From Streptomyces hydrogenans (GTDB taxonomy: Bacteria; Actinomycetota; Actinomycetes; Streptomycetales; Streptomycetaceae): a DNA stretch of 64,000 bases. The translations under genes and the position numbers were made by a program. Below are positions 37,426 to 44,502 of the stretch, one piece after another. The stretch is taken from NCBI RefSeq assembly GCF_014656075.1, contig NZ_BNBS01000018.1, forward strand, positions 24,670-88,669. The letters are read 5' to 3'. Each line of letters starts with the position of its first letter. The first letter of the stretch is position 1. The notes under the pieces were generated by a model. That model did no database searches. It was not told the origin of the DNA and saw nothing but the letters and a program-made list of their open reading frames with translations.

Positions 37426-38229
37426 ATGTCAGAATCCGAAGGGGCAGTAGTGAACGACGGTGGCCAGAGGCGTTACGGCCCGCTCGGCGACGTGCTGGTG
37501 ATCATTCCGACCTACAACGAGGCGGACAACATCAGGCCGATCGTCTCGCGTGTACGGGAGGCGGTGCCGGAGGCCCACGTGCTGGTCGCCGACGACAACA
37601 GCCCGGACGGCACGGGCAAGTTCGCCGACGAGATCGCCGCCGACGACGACCACGTCCACGTCCTCCACCGCAAGGGCAAGGAAGGGCTGGGCGCCGCCTA
37701 CCTGGCGGGCTTCGCCTGGGGCATGGAGAACGGCTACGACGTCCTCGTCGAGATGGACGCCGACGGCTCCCACCAGCCGGAGGAGCTGCCCCGGCTGCTC
37801 ACCGCGCTCAAGGGCGCCGACCTCGTCCTGGGCTCCCGCTGGGTGCCGGGCGGCCGGATCGTGAACTGGCCGAAGTCCCGCGAGTTCATCTCGCGCGGCG
37901 GCAGCCTGTACTCGCGCCTCATGCTCGACGTCCCGATCCGGGACGTCACCGGCGGCTACCGGGCCTTCCGCAAGGAGACCCTGCTGGGCCTCGGCCTGGA
38001 GGACGTCGCCTCGGCCGGCTACTGCTTCCAGGTCGACCTCGCCCGCCGCGCCGTCGCCACCGGCTTCCACGTCGTCGAGGTGCCCATCACCTTCGTCGAG
38101 CGCGAGATCGGCGACTCCAAGATGAGCCGGAACATCGTCGTCGAGGCGCTCTGGCGGGTCACCGGCTGGGGCGTGTCCGCCCGCGCCGAGAAGCTCTCCA
38201 AGGCCCTGGGCGGCCGCAAGCGCTCCTGA
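37426..38229 (+). CDS. ppm1: Polyprenol monophosphomannose synthase (GT2)
   Basis: 267 residues, start ATG 37426 with an AAGGTGGGGG ribosome site. The GT2 fold is clear: VLVIIPTYNEADNIRPIV, VLVADDNSPDGTGKFADE, LVEMDADGSHQPEELPRLL (metal-binding DAD), LGSRWVPGGRIVNWPKSRE and DVTGGYRAFRKETL. It transfers mannose from GDP-mannose to polyprenol phosphate at the cytoplasmic membrane face. The lipid donor feeds protein O-mannosylation. It lacks the C-terminal membrane part and fused Lnt domain of mycobacterial Ppm1, like the S. coelicolor enzyme SCO1423, which is needed for the phage phiC31 receptor. Confidence 0.92.
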   Translation: MSESEGAVVNDGGQRRYGPLGDVLVIIPTYNEADNIRPIVSRVREAVPEAHVLVADDNSPDGTGKFADEIAADDDHVHVLHRKGKEGLGAAYLAGFAWGMENGYDVLVEMDADGSHQPEELPRLLTALKGADLVLGSRWVPGGRIVNWPKSREFISRGGSLYSRLMLDVPIRDVTGGYRAFRKETLLGLGLEDVASAGYCFQVDLARRAVATGFHVVEVPITFVEREIGDSKMSRNIVVEALWRVTGWGVSARAEKLSKALGGRKRS

Positions 38230-38332
38230 CCCCGGCACCCGTCCCCCCTCCCGTCCGGCCCCCGGAGCCCCGCTCCGGGGGCTGATCTCTCCTTTACGCC
38301 GTTCCGGCGGCGGCCCAGGCACACTGGGGGGC

Positions 38333-38929
38333 ATGACGACAGGCGCACCGCCCCCTCTCGCCCCGAAGCGCTCCCGGGCGCGCACCTTCCTCCCGCTGGG
38401 CCTCGCCGCCTGGCTGGTCCTGGAGATCTGGCTGCTGACCGTCGTGGCGAACGCGGCCGGCGGGCTGACCGTCCTGCTCCTCCTGATCGGCGGCGCCGTC
38501 CTCGGCGCGGCGGTGATCAAGCGGGCCGGCCGCCGGGCCTTCGCCAACCTCACCTCCACCTTCCAGCAGGCCCAGGCCGCCGCGCAGAGCGGCACGGTCC
38601 CGGACGCGGCCGACCGCAAGGGCGCCGAGGACCGCAACGGCTTCCTGATGCTGGGCGGGCTGCTCCTGATGATCCCCGGTCTGATCTCGGACGTCGCCGG
38701 CCTGCTGCTCCTCGTGCCCCAGGTCCGCACGGCCCTCGGCCGGACCGCGGAGAGGGCCGTCGAGCGCCGGATGGCCGCCGCGTCCCCCGGAAGCCTCCAG
38801 GACGCCTTCCAGCAGGCCCGTATCCACCGCCCGGACGGGAAGGTGGTCCAGGGCGAGGTCATCCGCGACGACGCCCCCCAGGGCCCGTACGGCCCCGCCG
38901 GCGGGCAGCGCCCGCCGCTGACCCCCTGA
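38333..38929 (+). CDS. fxsA: FxsA family membrane protein
   Basis: 198 residues, start ATG 38333. FxsA pattern: RTFLPLGLAAWLVLEIWLLT, LLLIGGAVLGAAVIKRAGRR, then GFLMLGGLLLMIPGLISDV and GLLLLVPQVRTALGR. Two to four membrane segments are followed by a cytoplasmic tail with a Pro/Gly-rich end. E. coli FxsA lowers phage T7 exclusion by F plasmids; the normal role of the family is unknown. It is followed by two strong hairpins before the convergent rbpA gene. Confidence 0.9.
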   Translation: MTTGAPPPLAPKRSRARTFLPLGLAAWLVLEIWLLTVVANAAGGLTVLLLLIGGAVLGAAVIKRAGRRAFANLTSTFQQAQAAAQSGTVPDAADRKGAEDRNGFLMLGGLLLMIPGLISDVAGLLLLVPQVRTALGRTAERAVERRMAAASPGSLQDAFQQARIHRPDGKVVQGEVIRDDAPQGPYGPAGGQRPPLTP

Positions 38930-38941
38930 GCCGACGACGTA

Positions 38942-38978
38942 CGGGCCCGCGCACTCCGTCCTCGGACGCGCGGGCCCG
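38942..38978. terminator. First hairpin of the fxsA/rbpA terminator pair
   Basis: CGGGCCCGCGC (38942-38952) pairs exactly with GCGCGGGCCCG (38968-38978). The loop can add GTCC-TC-GGAC. It lies 12 bp after the fxsA stop. Confidence 0.7.
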
Positions 38979-38995
38979 GCCGCCGGAGGCGCGAG

Positions 38996-39044
38996 AACGC
39001 CGAGGGGCCCGGTACACGGATCGTGTACCGGGCCCCTCGGCGTT
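38996..39044. terminator. Bidirectional terminator between fxsA and rbpA
   Basis: A perfect 23-bp stem (38996-39018 with 39022-39044) closes on a 3-nt loop, with AA/TT at its base, 19 bp after the rbpA stop on the minus strand. It is one of the longest perfect stems in the window. Confidence 0.9.
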
Positions 39045-39063
39045 GCTCGTGCCGGGCCGTCCG

Positions 39064-39438
39064 TCAGGCGGACTTGCGGCTGTCGCGCGGATGCACCGCG
39101 ATGTTCATGGCGCCGGAGCGCAGGACGGCCAGCCTCTCGGCGAGGACCTCCTCCAGCTCCTCACGGGTACGCCGCTCCATGAGCATGTCCCAGTGCGTAC
39201 GCGCCGGCTTGCCCTTCTTCTCCTCGGGTCCGTCGCCGTCCACCAGGAGAGCCTGGATTCCGCAGACCTTGCATTCCCACTCCGGCGGAATCTCCGCCTC
39301 CACCGAGAAGGGCATCTCAAAACGATGGCCCTTCTCGCATGCGTACTCCACGGCCTGGCGCGGGGCCAGATCGATGCCGCGGTCGGTCTCGTAGCTGGTC
39401 ACCACGAGGCGCGTGCCGCGAAGAGCTCGCTCACTCAT
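39064..39438 (-). CDS. rbpA: RNA polymerase-binding protein RbpA
   Basis: 124 residues, start ATG 39438. The sequence is the actinobacterial RbpA: LRGTRLVVTSYETDRGIDLA (core tail), APRQAVEYACEKGHRFEMPF with the zinc-fold CxxxH, WECKVCGIQAL with CxxC, then KPARTHWDMLMERRTREELE as the basic linker and sigma-interacting C-terminal helix. RbpA binds principal sigma factor and RNA polymerase and stabilises the open complex. In S. coelicolor it is SCO1421, a SigR-induced gene. A canonical SigR promoter lies upstream here (39500-39526). Confidence 0.96.
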   Translation of the reverse strand: MSERALRGTRLVVTSYETDRGIDLAPRQAVEYACEKGHRFEMPFSVEAEIPPEWECKVCGIQALLVDGDGPEEKKGKPARTHWDMLMERRTREELEEVLAERLAVLRSGAMNIAVHPRDSRKSA

Positions 39439-39499
39439 GAATCGTGCCTCCCGGGCTTGTCGCCCACAGGACAGGTGTCGCTGTCGTCGTCATCCGGTC

Positions 39500-39526
39500 A
39501 ACGTCCGGTCGGCGAGAAAGATTCCC
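39500..39526 (-). promoter_or_regulatory. SigR-type promoter of rbpA
   Basis: On the minus strand, GGGAAT (39526-39521), an 18-bp spacer and GTT (39502-39500) match the SigR (thiol-oxidative stress ECF) consensus GGGAAT-N18-GTT exactly. It starts a leader of about 55 nt before rbpA, agreeing with known SigR control of rbpA. Confidence 0.85.
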
Positions 39527-39586
39527 GTTCCGGGTAATGCGTCGCCCGTCGTGCCGCCCCTTGTTGTACCCACCAGTGACCGATTT

Positions 39587-39610
39587 GTCACATCTGGCGG
39601 CAGATGTGAC
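39587..39610. promoter_or_regulatory. Perfect 10-bp palindrome between an MFS gene and rbpA
   Basis: GTCACATCTG (39587-39596), GCGG and CAGATGTGAC (39601-39610). It lies 84 bp after the MFS stop and 61 bp upstream of the rbpA -35, on the minus strand. It may terminate the MFS transcript (followed by AAA on that strand) or be an operator for rbpA. Confidence 0.6.
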
Positions 39611-39693
39611 TCGGCGTCTTCACTAAAGCAGCACGCAGTAACGGTCCGCCTGGCAGGCCAAACGCGTACACTACCGGCCTTTCACTTCCGCGT

Positions 39694-41076
39694 CTAAATT
39701 CGTTCGGGTACGACATTCCCCGCCTTCCTCACGGCCTCCCGCACGGGGACCCGCGCGAGCAGCGCGAATCCGGCCACGAAGAAGATCACGAGAGAGATGA
39801 TGGCAGCTCGATAGCTGTCCGTCAGCTGGTACACGAGCCCGAACATCAGCGGACCCAGCCAGCTCAGCCCGCGGTCGCTCAGTTCGTACGCCGAGAAGTA
39901 CTCCGCCTCCTTGCCCTCCGGCACCAGGTGGGAGAAGAGCGAGCGGGACAGCGCCTGGGTGCCGCCCATCACGAGGCCGATGGCCGCCGCCAGGCAGAAG
40001 AAGAAGACCGGGGCCCCGGCCGGCAGCAGGTACCCGGCCAGGAGGATGACCGTCCACACCACGAGCGCGCCCAGGATCGTCCGCTTGGCGCCGTACGTCC
40101 GGGCGAACCGGGCCATCAGCAGGGCGCCCGCCACCGCCAGCACCTGCACGAGCAGCACCGCCGTGATGAGCGTGGTCTTCTCCAGGCCCAGCTCCTTCTC
40201 GCCGAAGATCGCCGCCTGCGAGATCACCGTCTGGACCCCGTCGTTGTAGACGAGGTAGGCGAGCAGGAAGGCCAGCGTCAGCGGGTGCCGGCGCATGTCC
40301 TTGATCGTCGACCGCAGCTGCCGCCACCCCGCGCCGACCGCTCCGCCGCCGGCCGGCCGGTGCGCGCCGCCGGTCGGGGCCGGCAGCCGCCGGTCGCGCA
40401 GCCGCCGCAGCGGGATCACCGCGAAGGCGCCCCACCACAGGCCCGCCGAGGCCAGGCAGATCCGGACCGCCTCGCCCTCCTCCAGGCCGAACGAGGCGTG
40501 CCCGGAGTACAGGACGAGGTTGAGCACCAGGACGAGGGCGCCGGAGGTGTAGCCGAAGGCCCAGCCCCGCGAGGAGACCCGGTCCCGCTCGTCCGGGTCG
40601 GCGATCTGCGGCAGATAGGCGTTGTAGAGCATCATCGCCACGGCGAAGGAGGCGTTCGCCACGACCAGCAGGAAGGCGCCCAGCAGATAGCGGGTGCCCT
40701 CCAGGAAGAACATCCCGGTCGTCGCGCCCGCGCCGAGGTACGCCGCCGCCGCGAGCAGCGGCTTCTTGCGGCCCCAGCGGTCCGCGGCCGCGCTCACCAG
40801 CGGCATCGCGATGATGGCCACCACCAGCGAGAAGGACACCGTGTAGGGGAAGAGCGAACCCGGCGCCACGGGGATGCCGAGCGGGTACAGCGTCCCGTCC
40901 TCGCCCCCGGCGGCCGTCTCGGCCACCGAGTTCAGGTACGGCCCCAGGAACACGGTCACGACGCTGGTCGAGTAGACGGAGCAGGCGAAGTCGTAGAAGT
41001 ACCAGCCGCGCTGCTCCCGTCCGCGCTCGGCCGGATCGGTGATGGGCCCCTCAGGACCGGTCGTCTCGGCGGTCAC
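39694..41076 (-). CDS. MFS transporter, UMF1/Atg22-like
   Basis: 460 residues, start GTG 41076 (VTAETTGPEG) behind a G-rich ribosome site. The UMF1 landmarks are GWYFYDFACSVYSTSVVTVF in the first helix, MPLVSAAADRWGRKKPLL and YNAYLPQIADPDERDRVSSR with GWAFGYTSGALVLVLNLV. LLAYLVYNDGVQTVISQAA opens the second half and MGGTQALSRSLFSHLVPEGK is near the end. Atg22-like transporters in yeast export amino acids from vacuoles, and bacterial members are uncharacterised. It lies 51 bp after the GDPD gene on the same strand. Confidence 0.85.
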   Translation of the reverse strand: MTAETTGPEGPITDPAERGREQRGWYFYDFACSVYSTSVVTVFLGPYLNSVAETAAGGEDGTLYPLGIPVAPGSLFPYTVSFSLVVAIIAMPLVSAAADRWGRKKPLLAAAAYLGAGATTGMFFLEGTRYLLGAFLLVVANASFAVAMMLYNAYLPQIADPDERDRVSSRGWAFGYTSGALVLVLNLVLYSGHASFGLEEGEAVRICLASAGLWWGAFAVIPLRRLRDRRLPAPTGGAHRPAGGGAVGAGWRQLRSTIKDMRRHPLTLAFLLAYLVYNDGVQTVISQAAIFGEKELGLEKTTLITAVLLVQVLAVAGALLMARFARTYGAKRTILGALVVWTVILLAGYLLPAGAPVFFFCLAAAIGLVMGGTQALSRSLFSHLVPEGKEAEYFSAYELSDRGLSWLGPLMFGLVYQLTDSYRAAIISLVIFFVAGFALLARVPVREAVRKAGNVVPERI

Positions 41077-41126
41077 GGCCGCACGCCCCCCTCGCTCGTC
41101 CCCGTACCCGGGACGCCCGCTCGGCC

Positions 41127-41891
41127 TCAGGTCCATGCCCCGCGGGCGGTGAGGACCTCGCGCAGCGTCTCCAGATGATCGGTCATGATGCCATCCACCC
41201 CCAGGTCGAGGAGAGACTCCATGCGCCCCGGATCGTTCACGGTCCACACGTGCACCTGGAGCCCGCGCGCGTGCGCCGCCCGGACGAAACGACGGTCCAC
41301 GACCCGGATCCCGCCCTGCGTCTCCGGGACCTGCGCCGCCACGGCCCCGGCCCGCAGCGGGGCGGGGATCCCCAGCGAGCGCATCCGCAGCGCCGCGACC
41401 CCGGTGGCGCCGTACGAGGTCGCCAGGCGGGGGCCCGCGAGCCGCTGCGCCCGCGCCACCCGTGCCTCCGTGAAGGAGCTGACCAGGACCCGGTCCCAGG
41501 CGTCGGTGCGGGAGATCAGGTCCACCAGCGGGACCAGCGCCGACTCGGTCTTGAGGTCGACGTTCCAGCGGGCCTCGGGGAACTCCTGGAGCAGGTCCTC
41601 GAAGAGCGGCAGCGGCTCCTTGCCCGCCACCCGGGCCTCCCGAACCGCCGCCCACGGCAGGTCGCGGATCCGGCCCCCGGTGTCCGTCACCCGGTCCAGG
41701 GTCGCGTCGTGGAAGGCGACTAGCACCCCGTCGGCGGTGGTGTGCACGTCGGTCTCGAAGTAGCGGTAGCCCGCCGCGGCGGCCCGGCGGAAGGCGGCCG
41801 CGGTGTTCTCCAGGCCGTCCGCCGTGCCGCCCCGGTGGGCGAAGGGCAGCGGGAGCGGGTGGTCGAGATAGGGGTGGCGTACGCGAGTCAC
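41127..41891 (-). CDS. Glycerophosphodiester phosphodiesterase
   Basis: 254 residues, start GTG 41891 overlapping the stop of the YczE gene (GTGA). GDPD barrel motifs: PFAHRGGTADGLENTAAAFR (catalytic His and Glu), YFETDVHTTADGVLVAFHDA (second His) and WNVDLKTESALVPLVDL with the metal-binding residues. VHVWTVNDPGRMESLLDLGV and GIMTDHL complete the fold. It hydrolyses glycerophosphodiesters to glycerol-3-phosphate and an alcohol. There is no signal peptide, so it is cytoplasmic. Coupling with a YczE membrane protein suggests that both are needed together. Confidence 0.9.
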   Translation of the reverse strand: MTRVRHPYLDHPLPLPFAHRGGTADGLENTAAAFRRAAAAGYRYFETDVHTTADGVLVAFHDATLDRVTDTGGRIRDLPWAAVREARVAGKEPLPLFEDLLQEFPEARWNVDLKTESALVPLVDLISRTDAWDRVLVSSFTEARVARAQRLAGPRLATSYGATGVAALRMRSLGIPAPLRAGAVAAQVPETQGGIRVVDRRFVRAAHARGLQVHVWTVNDPGRMESLLDLGVDGIMTDHLETLREVLTARGAWT

Positions 41892-42664
41892 CGCCGCAGT
41901 ATGGCGCCTTCCGGTGACGCGGGGACGACGGCGGCGTCGACGGCGCCCGGCCCCGGGGTGGCGACGGGCGCGCCGACGGCCGTGGCCCCGGGGGCGGCGT
42001 CGGCCGCGGGCTCCGGGGCGGCGCCGGCCGTGGCCTCGGGGGCGGCGTCGGCCGTGGCCTCGGGGACGGCGAAGAAACGGAGGAAGAACTGGGCGAGCGG
42101 GCCGATCGACAGCGCGTAGAGGACCGTGCCGACGCCGACGGATCCCCCGAGGAGGAAGCCGGTGGTGACGACCGCGATCTCGATCAGGGTCCGGGTCAGC
42201 CGGATCGACCGGCCCGTGAGCCGGTGCAGCCCGGTCATCAGGCCGTCCCGCGGACCGGGGCCGAAACGGGCGGCGATGTACAGGCCGGTGGCCACGCCGT
42301 TCAGCACGATGCCCAGGGCCAGGAGCGCGATCCGGGCGGGCAGGCCGTGGATCTCCGGGACCAGCGCCAGCGTGCCGTCCATCGCCAGGCCGATCACGAA
42401 CACGTTCGAGACCGTGCCGAGGCCCGGGCGCTGCCGGATCGGGATCCACAGCAGCAGCACGACCGCGCCGACGACGATCGACACCACCCCGATCGTCAGC
42501 CCCGTGCGCTCGGCCAGGCCCTGGTGCAGCACGCCCCACGGCTCCAGGCCCAGCCCCGCCAGGACCAGCAGCGCCGAGCTGATCCCGTACAGCGTCAGGC
42601 CGACGTAGAGCTGGACCAGCCGACGGGTCAGATGCCGGCCGCGAGTGCCGGAGGCGATGGACAT
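41888..42664 (-). CDS. YczE/YyaS/YitT family membrane protein
   Basis: 258 residues, start ATG 42664 preceded by a GGGGGGC purine run. Five to six hydrophobic segments: RRLVQLYVGLTLYGISSALL, LGLEPWGVLHQGLAERTGL (family block), IGVVSIVVGAVVLLLWIPI, GTVSNVFVIGLAMDG and FGPGPRDGLMTGLHRLTG. The C-terminal 55 residues are an Ala/Pro/Glu low-complexity tail (PEATADAAPEATAGAAPEPA) absent from Bacillus YczE. Function unknown. It is divergent from a MocR regulator, the well-known yczE-yczR arrangement, and is translationally coupled to the GDPD gene. Confidence 0.88.
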   Translation of the reverse strand: MSIASGTRGRHLTRRLVQLYVGLTLYGISSALLVLAGLGLEPWGVLHQGLAERTGLTIGVVSIVVGAVVLLLWIPIRQRPGLGTVSNVFVIGLAMDGTLALVPEIHGLPARIALLALGIVLNGVATGLYIAARFGPGPRDGLMTGLHRLTGRSIRLTRTLIEIAVVTTGFLLGGSVGVGTVLYALSIGPLAQFFLRFFAVPEATADAAPEATAGAAPEPAADAAPGATAVGAPVATPGPGAVDAAVVPASPEGAILRR

Positions 42665-42763
42665 GGACGTGCCCCCCTGGGGTGGTGACGGGTGTGGAAC
42701 GCGGCCCGGTGTGGTGACGGTGGACCGACTCATGCCACTCTGTGGCGGGAGAACGGAAGCCAA

Positions 42764-42801
42764 CCATGGCCAATTCGAGGAAGGTGGACTGATTTCCATG
42801 G
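42764..42801. promoter_or_regulatory. Inverted repeat spanning the MocR start (candidate MocR operator)
   Basis: CCATGGCCAAT (42764-42774) and ATTTCCATGG (42792-42801) form a dyad around a 17-bp spacer, and the right arm contains the MocR ATG. A smaller GCCAC-TCT-GTGGC hairpin lies at 42734-42746. Both fall in the 133-bp divergent region between yczE and the regulator. Confidence 0.5.
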
Positions 42802-44297
42802 CTCAGTGGACTTCGGCCGTCGGGGCCGCCCAGCTCGCGCGGCAGCTCCAGGCGCAGCAGCCCCGCCCGGCGGGCCCCGGCGCGCGGAAGCCGCCCGCCT
42901 ACCGGGCCCTGGCCGACGGCATCCGGCTGCTCGTCCTGGAGGGCCGGGTGCCGGTCGCCGCCCGGCTGCCCGCCGAGCGCGAGCTCGCCCTGTCGCTCAC
43001 CGTCAGCCGCACGACCGTGGCCGCCGCCTACGAGGCGCTGCGCACGGAGGGCTTCCTGGAGTCCCGGCGCGGGGCCGGCAGCTGGACCGCCGTCCCGGCC
43101 GGCAACCCGCTGCCCGCGCGCGGCCTCGAACCGCTGCCCCCGGAGACCCTCGGCTCCCTCATCGACCTCGGCTGCGCGGCCCTCCCCGCGCCCGAGCCCT
43201 GGCTGACCCGCAGCGTCCAGGGCGCCCTGGAGGAGCTGCCGCCGTACGCGCACACCCACGGCGACTACCCCGCCGGGTTGCCCGCGCTGCGCGCCACGCT
43301 CGCCGAGCGCTACACCGCCCGCGGCATCCCGACCATGCCCGAGCAGATCATGGTCACCACCGGCGCGATGGGCGCCATCGACGCCATCTGCCACCTCTTC
43401 GCCGGGCGCGGCGAGCGGATCGCCGTCGAGTCGCCCTCGTACGCCAACATCCTCCAGCTCATGCGGGAGGCCGGCGCCCGGCTGGTCCCCGTCGCCATGT
43501 CCGAGGGGCTCGGCAGCTGGGACCTCGGCCGCTGGCGCCAGGTGCTGCGCGACGCCGCGCCCCGCCTCGCGTACGTCGTCGCCGACTTCCACAACCCGAC
43601 CGGCGCCCTGGCCGACGAGGACCAGCGGCGGGGGCTCGTGGAGGCCGCCCGCGCGGCCGGCACGGTCCTGGTCGTCGACGAGACCATGACCGAGCTGCAC
43701 CTCGACGACGACGTGCGGATGCCCCGGCCGGTCTGCGCCTTCGACCCGGCCGGCTCCACGGTCCTCACCGTCGGCTCGGCCAGCAAGGCGTTCTGGGCCG
43801 GGATGCGGATCGGCTGGGTCCGCGCCGCGCCGGACGTCATCCGCTCCCTGGTCGCCGCCCGCGCCTACGCCGACCTCGGCACCCCGGTCCTGGAGCAGCT
43901 CGGCGTCAACTGGCTGATGCGCACCGGCGGCTGGGAGGAGGCGGTCGCCCTGCGCCGGGCCCAGGCGCGGGAGAACCGGGACGCGCTCGTCGCCGCGGTC
44001 CGCAGGGAGCTGCCGGAGTGGGAGTTCGAGGTGCCGCGGGGCGGTCTGACGCTCTGGGTGCGCACCGGCGGGCTCTCCGGTTCCCGGCTGGCCGAGGCGG
44101 GCGAGCGGGTCGGCGTCCGGGTGCCCTCGGGCCCCCGCTTCGGCGTCGACGGCGCCTTCGAGGGGTACATCCGGCTTCCGTTCACGGTCGGCGGCCCGGT
44201 CGCCGAGGAGGCCGCGTCCCGGCTCGCCGCCGCCGCCCGGCTGGTGGAGTCCGGTCTCGGCGGGGGAGCGGAGGCGCCCCGGACGTTCGTGGCGTGA
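42798..44297 (+). CDS. MocR-type regulator (GntR winged helix fused to aminotransferase domain)
   Basis: 499 residues, start ATG 42798. Residues 25-105 are a GntR winged helix (YRALADGIRLLVLEGRVPVA, LPAERELALSLTVSRTTVAA). Residues 140-490 are a fold-type I PLP domain with VTTGAMGAIDAICHLF, VADFHNPTGAL, LVVDETMTELHLDD and TVGSASKAFWAGMRIGWVRA (the PLP-binding Lys). It fits the YczR/PdxR group of MocR regulators and probably controls the divergent yczE-GDPD operon. The last codons (RTFVA then stop) are copied in a 35-bp tandem duplication just downstream. Confidence 0.9.
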   Translation: MAQWTSAVGAAQLARQLQAQQPRPAGPGARKPPAYRALADGIRLLVLEGRVPVAARLPAERELALSLTVSRTTVAAAYEALRTEGFLESRRGAGSWTAVPAGNPLPARGLEPLPPETLGSLIDLGCAALPAPEPWLTRSVQGALEELPPYAHTHGDYPAGLPALRATLAERYTARGIPTMPEQIMVTTGAMGAIDAICHLFAGRGERIAVESPSYANILQLMREAGARLVPVAMSEGLGSWDLGRWRQVLRDAAPRLAYVVADFHNPTGALADEDQRRGLVEAARAAGTVLVVDETMTELHLDDDVRMPRPVCAFDPAGSTVLTVGSASKAFWAGMRIGWVRAAPDVIRSLVAARAYADLGTPVLEQLGVNWLMRTGGWEEAVALRRAQARENRDALVAAVRRELPEWEFEVPRGGLTLWVRTGGLSGSRLAEAGERVGVRVPSGPRFGVDGAFEGYIRLPFTVGGPVAEEAASRLAAAARLVESGLGGGAEAPRTFVA

Positions 44298-44350
44298 CCC
44301 GGACGTGCCCGCTCCGGACGTTCGTGGCGTGAGACCCGGACGTACCCGCC
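44279..44350 (+). repeat. Tandem duplication across the MocR stop codon
   Basis: Unit 1 (44279-44313) and unit 2 (44314-44350) share CCGGACGTTCGTGGCGTGA, then CCCGGACGT with one G/A change and CCCGC. Unit 2 has an extra GA. Unit 1 encodes the last residues RTFVA and the stop, and unit 2 repeats them in non-coding DNA. Confidence 0.8.
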
Positions 44351-44430
44351 CCCGGGCCTCCGGGGGCCGACGCGGACGGCGGGCCACCCGTGCGGGGCCC
44401 GCCCCCGATCGGCGTGCCCACGCGCGCGTG

Positions 44431-44483
44431 CGGACGGCGAAGGCCGGTACGGACCCGAGGTCCGTACCGGCCTTCGCCGTCCG
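44431..44483. terminator. Bidirectional terminator between the MocR gene and sffA
   Basis: A perfect 24-bp stem (44431-44454 with 44460-44483) closes on CCGAG. It lies 134 bp after the MocR stop and 20 bp after the sffA stop on the other strand. Confidence 0.9.
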
Positions 44484-44502
44484 CGGGGCCGGAGCCGGGG
44501 CG

